A stretch of 64,000 bases of DNA from Coxiella endosymbiont of Amblyomma nuttalli (GTDB lineage: Bacteria > Pseudomonadota > Gammaproteobacteria > Coxiellales > Coxiellaceae). Of the stretch, positions 33,596 through 42,388 are shown piece by piece; position 1 is the first letter of the stretch, and every line of letters begins with the position of its first letter. Both the position numbers and the translations under genes were made by a program. The notes under the pieces were generated by a model. That model searched no databases. It had not been told where the DNA came from and worked only from the letters and a program-made list of their open reading frames with translations. The stretch lies in the NCBI RefSeq assembly GCF_018107685.1, contig NZ_CP064834.1:558001-622000 (forward strand), read 5' to 3'.

Positions 33596-34084
33596 TTATA
33601 TTTCCTCCAATTGAGACTGATTAACAGAGCTTAATTCTTTCAGAAGTTCTACCACGTGACCATCTACCTTGACTTTACGCCAAATTGCTAAAATTATCCC
33701 TTTTTCATCAATCAAAAAAGTGGTACGCTCGACACCTTGATATTTTTTTCCGAATAGACTTTTATCTACTAAAACGTCATACTGTTCACACACATTACTC
33801 CCTTTATCTGATAATAATGTGAATGGTAAATTATATTTTTCTTTGAAAATCTGATGTGCTCCAACGCTATCTCTTGAAATACCAACTACCGTAGTGTTAA
33901 TTTTTTCTAAATTAGACCAACTATCTCGAAAGGCACAAGCTTCCTTTGTACAGCCAGGCGTATTATCTTTCGGATAAAAATATAAAATAACTTTTTTGCC
34001 TCTTAAGGTTTTAAGTGATAAAAATTTTCCCTCATCAGTGGGTAACATAAAATCGGAGGCCTCTTGGCCTATTTTGTTCATCAT
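33596..34084 (-). CDS. bcp: Thiol peroxidase, BCP-type peroxiredoxin
   Basis: Reduces hydrogen and organic peroxides using thioredoxin. The 162-residue product has a peroxiredoxin fold with peroxidatic Cys45 in the motif PGCTKEAC; Cys50 five residues on is the usual BCP resolving cysteine. YFYPKDNTPG precedes it, and FTLLSDKG and ERTTFLIDEKG follow, as in the family. No signal peptide. The start at 34084 gives an initial Met-Met. It is monocistronic. With the thioredoxin-like protein at 14011 it is one of two visible thiol-based oxidant defences. Confidence 0.96.
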   Translation of the reverse strand: MMNKIGQEASDFMLPTDEGKFLSLKTLRGKKVILYFYPKDNTPGCTKEACAFRDSWSNLEKINTTVVGISRDSVGAHQIFKEKYNLPFTLLSDKGSNVCEQYDVLVDKSLFGKKYQGVERTTFLIDEKGIILAIWRKVKVDGHVVELLKELSSVNQSQLEEI

Positions 34085-34434
34085 TGTTAATCGCTTCTCA
34101 TCATTTTACAGTTAGTTTAAAATGAATTACTTCTTAAGTTAATTTTCCTGATTGCTTAGTCTATACATTCAGCAATATTGGAAAACCTACCATTATTGCT
34201 AGTGCATTTTGTATGAAAACATATTGTCCCATTGTACAAGACAATGGATCATAGTCAAATAAATGACACTTCTTACCCGCAATCGTTAATATTCATCTAG
34301 AAAACATCTCATAAATTACTTAGTAGTAGTTTTTTGCAATTAGCAATATCCTTAGTATAGACACTCACACTGATTGTTATATCTAAGCTTATTTCTATTT
34401 TATAAATAGATTTGCAGTAAAAAATACTAATAGC

Positions 34435-34471
34435 CTTAATTATCCTATTATACTTAATGATCCTATTATAC
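34435..34471. repeat. Tandem duplication, 18-nt unit
   Basis: CTTAATTATCCTATTATA is followed by CTTAATGATCCTATTATA, a single change. Confidence 0.9.
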
Positions 34472-34633
34472 TCGAGGTTCACACAGCCTGTAATCAAAAA
34501 TAGATATTATGAAGTTGATGGCCAACTGTTAAGTTAAAGCGCTGATCAATTTTAAAATTGTATTTTCTATAGAATAAACCAACAAGTGAAATTGCTGACT
34601 GACTTAACCGCACAAAGTTCTTTACGGTAAACA

Positions 34634-34669
34634 TCTTAATATCTACATTATTCTTAATATCTACATTAT
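34634..34669. repeat. Perfect tandem duplication, 18-nt unit
   Basis: TCTTAATATCTACATTAT occurs twice, adjoining and identical, 50-90 nt before moeB. Confidence 0.95.
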
Positions 34670-34709
34670 CTAATTCTCTGCTACATTTCCATATCCAGGA
34701 TTATCTGTT

Positions 34710-34715
34710 TATAAT
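34710..34715 (+). promoter_or_regulatory. -10 box very close to the moeB start
   Basis: A perfect TATAAT ends 6 nt before the moeB ATG, with a weak TTTCCA 18 nt upstream. If used, the transcript would begin at or next to the start codon. No Shine-Dalgarno is present. Confidence 0.35.
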
Positions 34716-34721
34716 ACTATA

Positions 34722-35852
34722 ATGGATAGTTGTGAACGTTATGCAAGTCATATAGCCTTAATTGGTGAATCTGGACAAAAGGCGCTACAAGAAGCCCGTA
34801 TTCTATGTGTTGGCGCAGGAGGTTTAGGATGTCCGGCGCTTCTTTATTTATCAGCAGCCGGTGTAGGTACCATTGGTGTTATTGATTTCGATACGGTTGA
34901 TTGGTCAAATTTACAAAGGCAAATTCTTTTTAAAGAAGAAGATGTTTTTAAGTCGAAAGCAGAGTGCGCAAAAGCGTCACTATGGCGTACAAATTCAAGC
35001 ATTAATTATCATGTGTATACAGAACAATTGAATAGTCAAAACGTATCCTTTCTATTTCAGAAATACGATATTGTTATAGATGGCACGGATAATTTATCAA
35101 CGAAATATCTTATCAATGATTGTGCTGTACAATGTGCTAAACCTGTCGTATATGGTGCAATCAGTAAATTTGAAGGGCAAGTAGCTATTTTCGATGTAAA
35201 TCATGGTCCGTGTTACCGATGTCTTTTTCCTGAATGTAGCTTTGTGAATAACACACCTAATTGCACAGAGATTGGCGTTATCGGCGCACTTCCAGGTATG
35301 ATTGGAAGTATGCAGGCATTGGAAGCCATAAAATATATCCTCAAGGATATCCACACTAACCACCAATTTTATCCTCTAATTGGAAAACTTTGGCAAATTA
35401 ATGCACTAACTATGGCAGTATCTATATTCAACATCCCTGTTCGCCAAAATTGTCAATGTCGTTATCCAAATAAAATTCGATTAATTAATTATCCACCTAT
35501 CTGCTCTTGGAATAGTACAGAGATTAAAACTATTGATCCAACTTCATTAAAACTTTTCGAGAATGTGTTGTTTATAGATGTACGAGAACTGGAGGAATGG
35601 CGCAAGGGACATATTAATAATGCCATTAATCTACCCTTATCACATTTGCCCTATGCCGCTAATCAATTAAAACAGGAAGATAAGAACAAAATAATAATTG
35701 TTTACTGCCAAAGAGGTAATCGGAGCCAAATCGCTATTCCCCTTCTCCAACAAATAGGATTTAAAGAAATATATCATTTAGCAGGAGGATTAGATAACTG
35801 GACTCAGCTCATTGAAACGCCGGTTGAGCAGCTTTGCTCAACCGATGAATAA
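34722..35852 (+). CDS. moeB: MoeB/ThiF-type E1-like sulfurtransferase with rhodanese domain
   Basis: Adenylates the C-terminus of a ubiquitin-like sulfur carrier (MoaD or ThiS type) and can pass sulfur through its rhodanese domain. The 376-residue product has a Rossmann E1 domain with GAGGLG (31-36), the adenylation region DFDTVDWSNLQRQ and TDNLSTK, and a C-terminal rhodanese domain (about 280-365) with active Cys329 in CQRGNRS. One structural-zinc pair is Cys164/Cys167 (CYRC); the second is Cys244-Gln-Cys246, spaced CxC instead of the usual CxxC. Which carrier it serves cannot be told, as none lies nearby. It converges on hcbA with 5 nt between the stops. Confidence 0.93.
   Translation: MDSCERYASHIALIGESGQKALQEARILCVGAGGLGCPALLYLSAAGVGTIGVIDFDTVDWSNLQRQILFKEEDVFKSKAECAKASLWRTNSSINYHVYTEQLNSQNVSFLFQKYDIVIDGTDNLSTKYLINDCAVQCAKPVVYGAISKFEGQVAIFDVNHGPCYRCLFPECSFVNNTPNCTEIGVIGALPGMIGSMQALEAIKYILKDIHTNHQFYPLIGKLWQINALTMAVSIFNIPVRQNCQCRYPNKIRLINYPPICSWNSTEIKTIDPTSLKLFENVLFIDVRELEEWRKGHINNAINLPLSHLPYAANQLKQEDKNKIIIVYCQRGNRSQIAIPLLQQIGFKEIYHLAGGLDNWTQLIETPVEQLCSTDE
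35821..35844 (+). terminator. Hairpin inside the end of moeB
   Basis: CGGTTGAGCA (35821-35830) and TGCTCAACCG (35835-35844) form a perfect 10-bp stem with loop GCTT within the last codons of moeB, followed by an AT-rich stretch (ATTATATTATTT). It may end both convergent transcripts although the T-run is imperfect. Confidence 0.45.
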
Positions 35853-35857
35853 GACTA

Positions 35858-36130
35858 TTATATTATTTCAACTCTAGCTGGACGTCCTGGTTTTTGTCGA
35901 GTTTTTAAAATCCTCTGGGGTCGTTTGCGTTTCGCTCCCGTTTTCAACACCGATCTTTTTTTTATTGAACATCGTACTTTTGTAATTGTATTTTTAGCTT
36001 TATTTTTTGATTTTTTAGCATTAGCTAATTCTTTTTTTACCTTCGCCTCAGCCTTTTTTAAGCGTACTTTCAGTTTCTTTACCGCCATCTCAGCCTTTTT
36101 AATGGCTGTTGATTTTGCTGGTTTTCGCAT
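35858..36130 (-). CDS. hcbA: Histone H1-like DNA-binding protein, Hq1 family
   Basis: Lysine-rich protein of 90 residues, resembling the Coxiella Hq1 protein linked to chromatin condensation in the small-cell variant. It has an alpha-helical, Ala/Lys-repeat body (about 10-50, e.g. KKAEMAVKKLKVRLKKAEAK) and a basic tail ending KPGRPARVEII, whose GRPA is AT-hook-like. As I recall, Hq1 of C. burnetii is somewhat longer, so this form is probably shortened. The Shine-Dalgarno is duplicated: GGAGATAAA occurs twice before the ATG at 36130. It lies 25 nt after the HU-like gene and is likely cotranscribed with it. Confidence 0.85.
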   Translation of the reverse strand: MRKPAKSTAIKKAEMAVKKLKVRLKKAEAKVKKELANAKKSKNKAKNTITKVRCSIKKRSVLKTGAKRKRPQRILKTRQKPGRPARVEII

Positions 36131-36131
36131 T

Positions 36132-36149
36132 TTTATCTCCTTTATCTCC
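36132..36149 (-). repeat. Duplicated Shine-Dalgarno before hcbA
   Basis: On the minus strand GGAGATAAA is present twice in a row. The nearer GGAG lies 6 nt from the ATG, the farther one 15 nt. Confidence 0.85.
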
Positions 36150-36155
36150 TTTTAT

Positions 36156-36545
36156 TTACTCGACTATTTCTTTAAGTTGCTTTAAAGGACGGATTTTTAC
36201 AACATTTCTAGCCGGTTTTGCTTTAAACGTCATCGCTTCGCCCGTAAATGGATTAATTCCTTTCCGTGCCTTTGTTGCTGGTTTACGCTTGACCATACAT
36301 TTAGCAAGCCCAGGAATTACAAATTCACCAGCACCGCCCTTTTTAAGATGAGCTTTACCTAAGTCAATCAATGTTTCGAGAACTAATCTTATCTGTTTTT
36401 TAGTAAGTTCAGTGGCTTCAGCCAAATGAGCTAAAATCTGCGATTTTGTCATACGCTCCTTAATAACAGTTACTTTTGCTGTTTTTGACTTCGGTTTACG
36501 ACCAGTCGATTTCACCTGAAAAGAAGTTCTTTTTTTTATTGCCAT
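36156..36545 (-). CDS. HU-family DNA-binding protein with basic N-terminal extension
   Basis: HU/IHF-fold nucleoid protein, 129 residues. After a basic arm of about 30 residues (FQVKSTGRKPKSKTAKVTV) comes the HU core: MTKSQILAHLAEATELTKKQ, then GKAHLKKGGAGEFVIPGLAKC and the DNA-binding beta-arm RKGINPFTGEAMTFKAKPA. The C-terminus ends VKIRPLKQLKEIVE. This long variant differs from classical 90-residue HU. AAGGAAAAAAAT precedes the ATG. Its position directly upstream of hcbA suggests a two-gene chromatin operon. Confidence 0.92.
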   Translation of the reverse strand: MAIKKRTSFQVKSTGRKPKSKTAKVTVIKERMTKSQILAHLAEATELTKKQIRLVLETLIDLGKAHLKKGGAGEFVIPGLAKCMVKRKPATKARKGINPFTGEAMTFKAKPARNVVKIRPLKQLKEIVE

Positions 36546-38906
36546 ATTTTTTTCCTTTTAAGAAATAGAGGTCTCTAAAATTGTAAAGAAATTAAAAAAA
36601 AAAGGAAACTTATTTTGCTGATTAAATTATTTATGTTCGTTAATTACCTAAAGAAATGTTTTCTATAGATTTCCAATTTTTCTATCCGATATCACTACTA
36701 ATCTTGTATCGCGAGGAATATATTTTTATATTTATATTTTATATCGATAAATAATCTGATGTTATAATCGGTAATACATCACTAAAAATCAAAAGGTACT
36801 GTATTAATTTTGTCAGATAAGTTACATGCTAACATAGTTCATTAAAAATATTTATGTAATAAAACTTAACCTTTGATTTTCTTTTATATTTTTCCGATAG
36901 CGATATCACTTCTTTCTTTAAGAAAGATAATGTAGAACGAATTAAAATAAGTTTTTTCACAATGTACCGTAATAATTAGTTACTATAATGACTAATTAAT
37001 GATATCCTGCTCAAGATATCTTAAGTAAATCGGCTAATGAAAACACCGTGTTATACGATTTAGTCTCAGTCTTTACTGATACCATAAATCAATTAACGAT
37101 TGTCTCTAAACATTAAATTTTCAGATCTTCTTTATTATCGCAAAAAAAAATACATCAATCATATACAATAATAATGTATAATAATAATTAACTATGAATA
37201 TTATGGATATCAAGAGAATGTATTTTGGACAAGACTTCAATGATACTATGCTAGGCTTGTAAAATACAAGCAATGCATATAATTTAACTTGTGAAACTTA
37301 ATACATCTTCCACTTTCACTCAACATGCTTGCACTCTCAATTAATCCTTTGGAAAAGCGAGATTTTATAAAACACAGTATTTTTTAAGGATAATTTATCA
37401 TGATTAGAGTTCCATTTTTTGACGATACCATTTAATTGTTTTGGTAGGTTATTTATAATGTACTATAAACTGCGCGTTAAACTTATTAATCTTCACATCA
37501 AAAATAATATACTCATATTGTACTGCTAAACCTCTTACACTTTATTATGTTTGGCAATTAGTAGTTCTACATAGTGAGACAGTATGGGAGGACTTTGGTT
37601 GAAATTTGTTGATCATATCTTCCACAAATAATTTTGCGATTCAGACGATAATCAATACTTGAATTGTTTTCCTAAGTATCTAGAAGTTACACTAACTGCA
37701 TTATTTAAGAAATTTTTGCTTTTTCTAAAGGTATAATAAGTGTTATGAAGTTAAAACTGGTGGTGTGAGTTTTCGCACTAGTTAAAAATTATATTTGTTT
37801 ATCCATTACTGCTAATGAATAAAAAATGTCGCAGTTGTTCGTTTACAGATACTTCAGTCGACAATCACTTTTACACTGTAAAATATAGCACTCCATTGAT
37901 CTTAAACAAAGTTAACTTCTTGTATACAAGCGTGATAGAAATGGTTTTTCATAAATTATGCAAAAGTAACTTTAATTCATTATTATGTAACCAATATAAC
38001 TGAGTAGAAATTTTTCTAGTTTCTAGTCCAGATAAGGTGAGTTATAAAAAAGTTTTTATAACAAAACAAAATTATCTTCACCCATGAGTATGTTGCTGAT
38101 CATTCCCTCTTAGATAATTTTCTCTTACAAAAGGCAAGACTACCACGTCTAAAAGTATTCTATAAAATTTCAATTGCTTTTTTGTATGGCAGTTTCTTAA
38201 ATGAAGATTTTAAATTAAGATATCACGCAACATCTGAGCCTTTTGAGAAAAATGATTGATCGAATGAAATAAAAAAATGAAAATTCATAAGAATACTTAA
38301 ACATTATCGTAAAAATGAATTCTTTTTTAAAAGGTTAGATAGTAATTTTCGTTAACGATAACTATAATAGATCATCGTATGAGTTATGAGCGGTTACTAT
38401 TAAAAAAGCTAAGAGAATTCTTGTATCATTTGAATCAAAAATTCAATAAATTATAGAGCAAAGCAGACGAAAATTACTTAAAAACCTAAAATCATTCTAA
38501 AACTAGCATTAAAGATTTCCCAAAAACTTTATGCAGAGGAGTAAAGTCTCTAGTACTAATGAAAAATTTTTTAAATTCAAAGAGTTATAAATTTTTGCTA
38601 ACACTATCACCTATTTTTAAAGATTCTTCATAAAACTCTGATTTTAGTTTAGAATTAAGTAAGCTGTTGTGAACTTAATTGCAGAAAGAACCAGTAGTTA
38701 CCGTAAGCCCATGGTTAACTAAGTAAATAAAACTTTCTAGAACGTTACAACGTCCGCTGTGAATTACAAGGATGATTTGATTCCAGTTCACAACTCGTTA
38801 GAAAAATCAAGTGATTTGTTGCTTAAAATATGTTTTATGTGAGATGATACTATACTGGTTAGTATCTGATACAAGTGAAAATAATGAGCTGTTAAAAGGG
38901 GGTTTT
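36546..38906. other. 2.4-kb AT-rich spacer
   Basis: The longest gap of the window. Short frames such as 37815-38003 (plus strand) look random and have no family resemblance. I see no RNA gene or repeat cluster. The frame of xseB is open upstream to about 38811 but that part is not family-like. Confidence 0.5.
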
Positions 38907-39158
38907 GTGCCCTGCAAAAAAGTAGAAGACTTCAACTTTGAAAAATCTCTGGATTACTTAACTATACTTGTTGAACAAATGGAGCAAGGAGATCTTCCTC
39001 TAGAAGAATCGCTTGAAAGGTTTGAAACGGGGATGAGGTTGGTTCGTGAATGTCAAAAAGCACTTGAAACAGCGGAGCAACAGGTGAAAGTTTTAATAAA
39101 CCAATCAGGAAAGGAAATATTAACTCCTTTTCACCCTGAATCTAAGAATAACGATTAA
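38907..39158 (+). CDS. xseB: Exodeoxyribonuclease VII small subunit
   Basis: Small subunit that multimerises on XseA to form the single-strand exonuclease used in repair. With the GTG at 38907 it has 83 residues, the usual size. AAGGGGG ends four bases before the GTG, and the family pattern FEKSLDYLTILVEQMEQGDL-PLEESLERFE follows at once. A longer reading from 38811 has no such support. XseA is not in the window, and the usual followers ispA/dxs are absent. bioC converges from the other side. Confidence 0.93.
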   Translation: MPCKKVEDFNFEKSLDYLTILVEQMEQGDLPLEESLERFETGMRLVRECQKALETAEQQVKVLINQSGKEILTPFHPESKNND

Positions 39159-39183
39159 TTAATTTAAATTACATAAAACTACT

Positions 39184-40029
39184 TTACCTTACTGCTCGTT
39201 TGATTTTATTGATTGAAATGAACACTTCTCCTTCCGCACCTTTGTATTGACTAAGTTCGGTTCCAAAAGCATGCCCGTAAACGACTTCTAGAGTAACTGG
39301 CAAAGCACCATTTTTATTACGTTTTTCTTCGTAAGATTTCAGCATACCTTCCCATTGCATTTTCCCCATCAATCCCCTACAACGACCTTCAGCTGCATTA
39401 TGAGCACCTGTTAATTTCAAATCTTCCAACAATTGAAAAACGGATTCATAATATACAGTAAGTCGCTCCATATCCATAACTGTATCCACAAAACTCAAAC
39501 AAGTGAGCATATCACCAATATCATGCATATCATAAAAAGCGTGCACATGCCACTTTCCATCTGAAAAACTCTCACGTAATTCCCTCAATGTCTCAGGCCC
39601 AACTGTACTGAATAGCAATAACCCCTCCGGTTTTAAAACTCGCCGACATTCTTTTAGAGTCTGTTGAAGATTCACAGACCAGTGGAAAGTTAAATTAGAA
39701 AAAACCAAATCTATCGAGTGATCTATAAACGGTAATGACGTATATTCTCCTACCACTCCATTCTCTCCTTTCAAAAGCATGGGCAAGGAGGACTCTACGC
39801 CTATTATGCTTGCTCTATTGTATCGTTTCTTAAGAATCCTCGTCGTATAACCTATCCGCACACCAAAATCCATGATCCACTCAGGCTTAAGACGAATGCA
39901 ATCAAGCCGATTTAATAGACGATCTGCAATAAGATTTGGAATTTCGGCATTAGCATCATAAGTCATGGCAGCAGTAGCTAAGGCTTTTTCTACAGCACAT
40001 CCATCAATAGCAAAAGGCTTTTTTATCAT
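39184..40029 (-). CDS. bioC: Malonyl-ACP O-methyltransferase (biotin synthesis), altered SAM motif
   Basis: BioC methylates malonyl-ACP so that it can enter fatty-acid synthesis as a disguised primer for the pimelate moiety of biotin. The 281-residue product matches in the early segment KALATAAMTYDANAEIP and, after motif I, in FIDHSIDLVFSNLTFHWS and VLKPEGLLLFSTVGPETLRE. The SAM-binding motif I reads DFGVRIG (54-60) where the family has D-L-G-x-G-T-G, so the middle glycine is replaced by Arg. Activity may be impaired. I chose the ATG at 40029; a TTG at 40032 is in frame. No other bio gene is nearby. Confidence 0.88.
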   Translation of the reverse strand: MIKKPFAIDGCAVEKALATAAMTYDANAEIPNLIADRLLNRLDCIRLKPEWIMDFGVRIGYTTRILKKRYNRASIIGVESSLPMLLKGENGVVGEYTSLPFIDHSIDLVFSNLTFHWSVNLQQTLKECRRVLKPEGLLLFSTVGPETLRELRESFSDGKWHVHAFYDMHDIGDMLTCLSFVDTVMDMERLTVYYESVFQLLEDLKLTGAHNAAEGRCRGLMGKMQWEGMLKSYEEKRNKNGALPVTLEVVYGHAFGTELSQYKGAEGEVFISINKIKRAVR

Positions 40030-40905
40030 CAACGCTCATTCTAAACAATTTTGAGATAAGAACCTATATCTCAGTTGTTTTTGGAATAAAATATTATCTT
40101 AATTTGTAGAGATTCCTTTGATGCCATTGGAATTTATTAAATATGCACTTTTACATTTAAGGATCTTTAAATTCCAAGGAATTGAATGGGGATAATTTTT
40201 TAAAGTAAAAATTATTATACAAATTATCATGCGCGGCATCTTTAAATCGATTTGGTGAAATATATTTTTTTATAAATGAGTTTACTCAACGGTTACTTTG
40301 TCAAACACTGTTTCCGTGACGAATATTTTAACAGAGAACGGATGATTTGTGAGATATGCTATTAAAGAACTTCCTTAGGATCCAGTTAAATTTGATGGAC
40401 ATTTGTTAGCTATATTTCATTATAAAAACATTATAGTCAGTGCTAGTAATACAATTGATTCATCAAAAAATTCTTTATTCAAACTTTCTTGCTGAGTGCT
40501 GTATCGAAACAATAAAGTAAAGTCGACGAAAGACATTACCTGAGATATTGTTTCTCGTGCTATTTTGTTGAAAATGAATACAGAAATATATACTCGATCA
40601 ATCAATCGTAATTATAACACCGATCATTTAACAATTGAAGATTTGATTGGATATCCAAAATGTTCGATGCAACGTCTTAACACAATCAATTTCAGTAATA
40701 CATATACCATATGTGGGTAAATTATAACAAATATGAAAGTACAATTAATAAAAACAACAAAACTGTTATTACGAAAAGCATGGAGTAAATTGAAGTATCT
40801 TGTTACGCTAAACAACGCAAAATATGCTCCCTGATTTGACCATTCTGTTGATTCTACTATGCTGTGGAAGAGAACAGCAATAAGTAATAAACAAGTCAGG
40901 AGTTT
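40030..40905. other. 0.9-kb AT-rich spacer
   Basis: No gene-like frame between bioC (start) and lpdA (end). Short minus-strand frames at 40420-40815 are hydrophobic but unlike any family. Confidence 0.5.
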
Positions 40906-42315
40906 TTATTCTCTACATGGTATTAAATCAGTAATAGTTCCTTTGTACGTCTCACAAGCCATCATAACTGTTTCTGACAACGTTGGATGTGGATGGATCG
41001 TTAAAGCAATGTCTGCGGCATCGCAACCCATTTCGATAGCTAAAGCTACCTCGGAAATTAAATCGCCAGCGTTGACGCCCACAATACCACCTCCTATTAC
41101 TCTATCGTTTTCATCAAACAATAATTTTGTAAGACCTCGATTGCGACCAAGTGATAAAGCACGACCACTTGCTGCCCATGGAAATACTCCTTTTTTACAT
41201 TTAACGCCTTCTTTTTTAGCCTCATTTTCAGTTAAACCCACCCAAGCAACTTCAGGATCTGTATAAGCCACTACTGGAATACAACAAGCATCATTATAAT
41301 GTTTCTTACCCGCAACGACTTCGGCAGCTAAACGTCCTTCATAGGTCGCTTTGTGTGCTAACATAGGCTGACCTACTACATCACCAACCGCGTAAATATG
41401 GGGGATATTTGTACGCATTTGTTTATCAACTGCAATATAACCTAGCTCATTTACCTGCACACCCGCTTTTTCTGCATCGATTAATTTTCCATTTGGTGCA
41501 CGTCCCACGGCCACTAAAATGCGATCATATTTTTGAGGTTCTTTAGGTGCATTTTCACCTTTAAATGTCACATAAAGACCATCTTTTTTTGCTTCCACTA
41601 TGGTGGCACTAATTTTTAATGAAATAGATTCGTAACGGTTTTTAATGCGCTCATATAATGGATTAACAACATCGATATCTGCTCCAGGAATAATTTGATC
41701 CATCTTTTCTACAATACTAATCTTCGCACCTAATGCATGGTAGACCGTTGCCATTTCCAAACCGATAATACCTCCTCCAAGCACTAACAAATGTGTCTTG
41801 ACATCTTCTAATTCTAATGCTCCTGTTGAATCTATGATTCGCGGATCTTCAGGAAGAAATGGTAGTTTAATAGGTAAAGAACCAACAGCAATAATTGCTT
41901 TCTCAAAGTGAATGACCGTTTTCTCTTTATTTTCAACGCTAATTTCATTAGCACTAGTGAATTTTCCAAAACCGGTGACAACCTCCACTTTGCGTTGTTT
42001 AGCCATCATTGTAAGGCCATCCGTTAATTTTTTTATGATACTTTCTTTCCAGCCTCGAATTTTTTCTATTTTTAATTTTGGCTTACTAAAATTGATCCCT
42101 AACGAAACTATATCGCGAACATCATCTATTACTTTTGCTACATGTAATAATGCTTTTGAAGGGATACAACCGACATTTAAACATACACCACCTAGGGCGT
42201 CATATCGTTCGACTAATAACACTTTTTTACCTAGGTCCGCCGCACGAAATGCAGCGGCATAGCCACCAGGGCCACTCCCTAATACAACAACTTCGGTTTT
42301 AATTTCTTTTTCCAT
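40906..42315 (-). CDS. lpdA: Dihydrolipoyl dehydrogenase (E3)
   Basis: FAD enzyme that reoxidises dihydrolipoyl groups of the 2-oxo acid dehydrogenase complexes with NAD. The 469-residue product has FAD-binding GSGPGGYAA (13-21), redox disulfide Cys44/Cys49 in GGVCLNVGCIPSK, NAD-binding GGGIIGLEMA, and the C-terminal interface His in TIHPHPTLSE, all intact. The ATG at 42315 follows GAGAGGAACA; an upstream ATG at 42348 is less likely. It is the last gene of the aceE-aceF-lpdA cluster, 73 nt after aceF. Confidence 0.97.
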   Translation of the reverse strand: MEKEIKTEVVVLGSGPGGYAAAFRAADLGKKVLLVERYDALGGVCLNVGCIPSKALLHVAKVIDDVRDIVSLGINFSKPKLKIEKIRGWKESIIKKLTDGLTMMAKQRKVEVVTGFGKFTSANEISVENKEKTVIHFEKAIIAVGSLPIKLPFLPEDPRIIDSTGALELEDVKTHLLVLGGGIIGLEMATVYHALGAKISIVEKMDQIIPGADIDVVNPLYERIKNRYESISLKISATIVEAKKDGLYVTFKGENAPKEPQKYDRILVAVGRAPNGKLIDAEKAGVQVNELGYIAVDKQMRTNIPHIYAVGDVVGQPMLAHKATYEGRLAAEVVAGKKHYNDACCIPVVAYTDPEVAWVGLTENEAKKEGVKCKKGVFPWAASGRALSLGRNRGLTKLLFDENDRVIGGGIVGVNAGDLISEVALAIEMGCDAADIALTIHPHPTLSETVMMACETYKGTITDLIPCRE

Positions 42316-42388
42316 TGTTCCTCTCATTTTTATTAAAATTCTATGCACTTATCAAAATGATGATGGAAATGATTATGATTAATTATGA

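Larger units (their letters stand above)
34085..34709. other. AT-rich spacer with two 18-nt duplications
   Basis: No gene. Near-perfect duplication at 34435-34471 and perfect duplication at 34634-34669, listed separately. Confidence 0.5.

Noticed and set aside
37815-38003. 62-codon plus-strand frame in the longest spacer
   Set aside because: No motif, no start signal, and random-looking composition.
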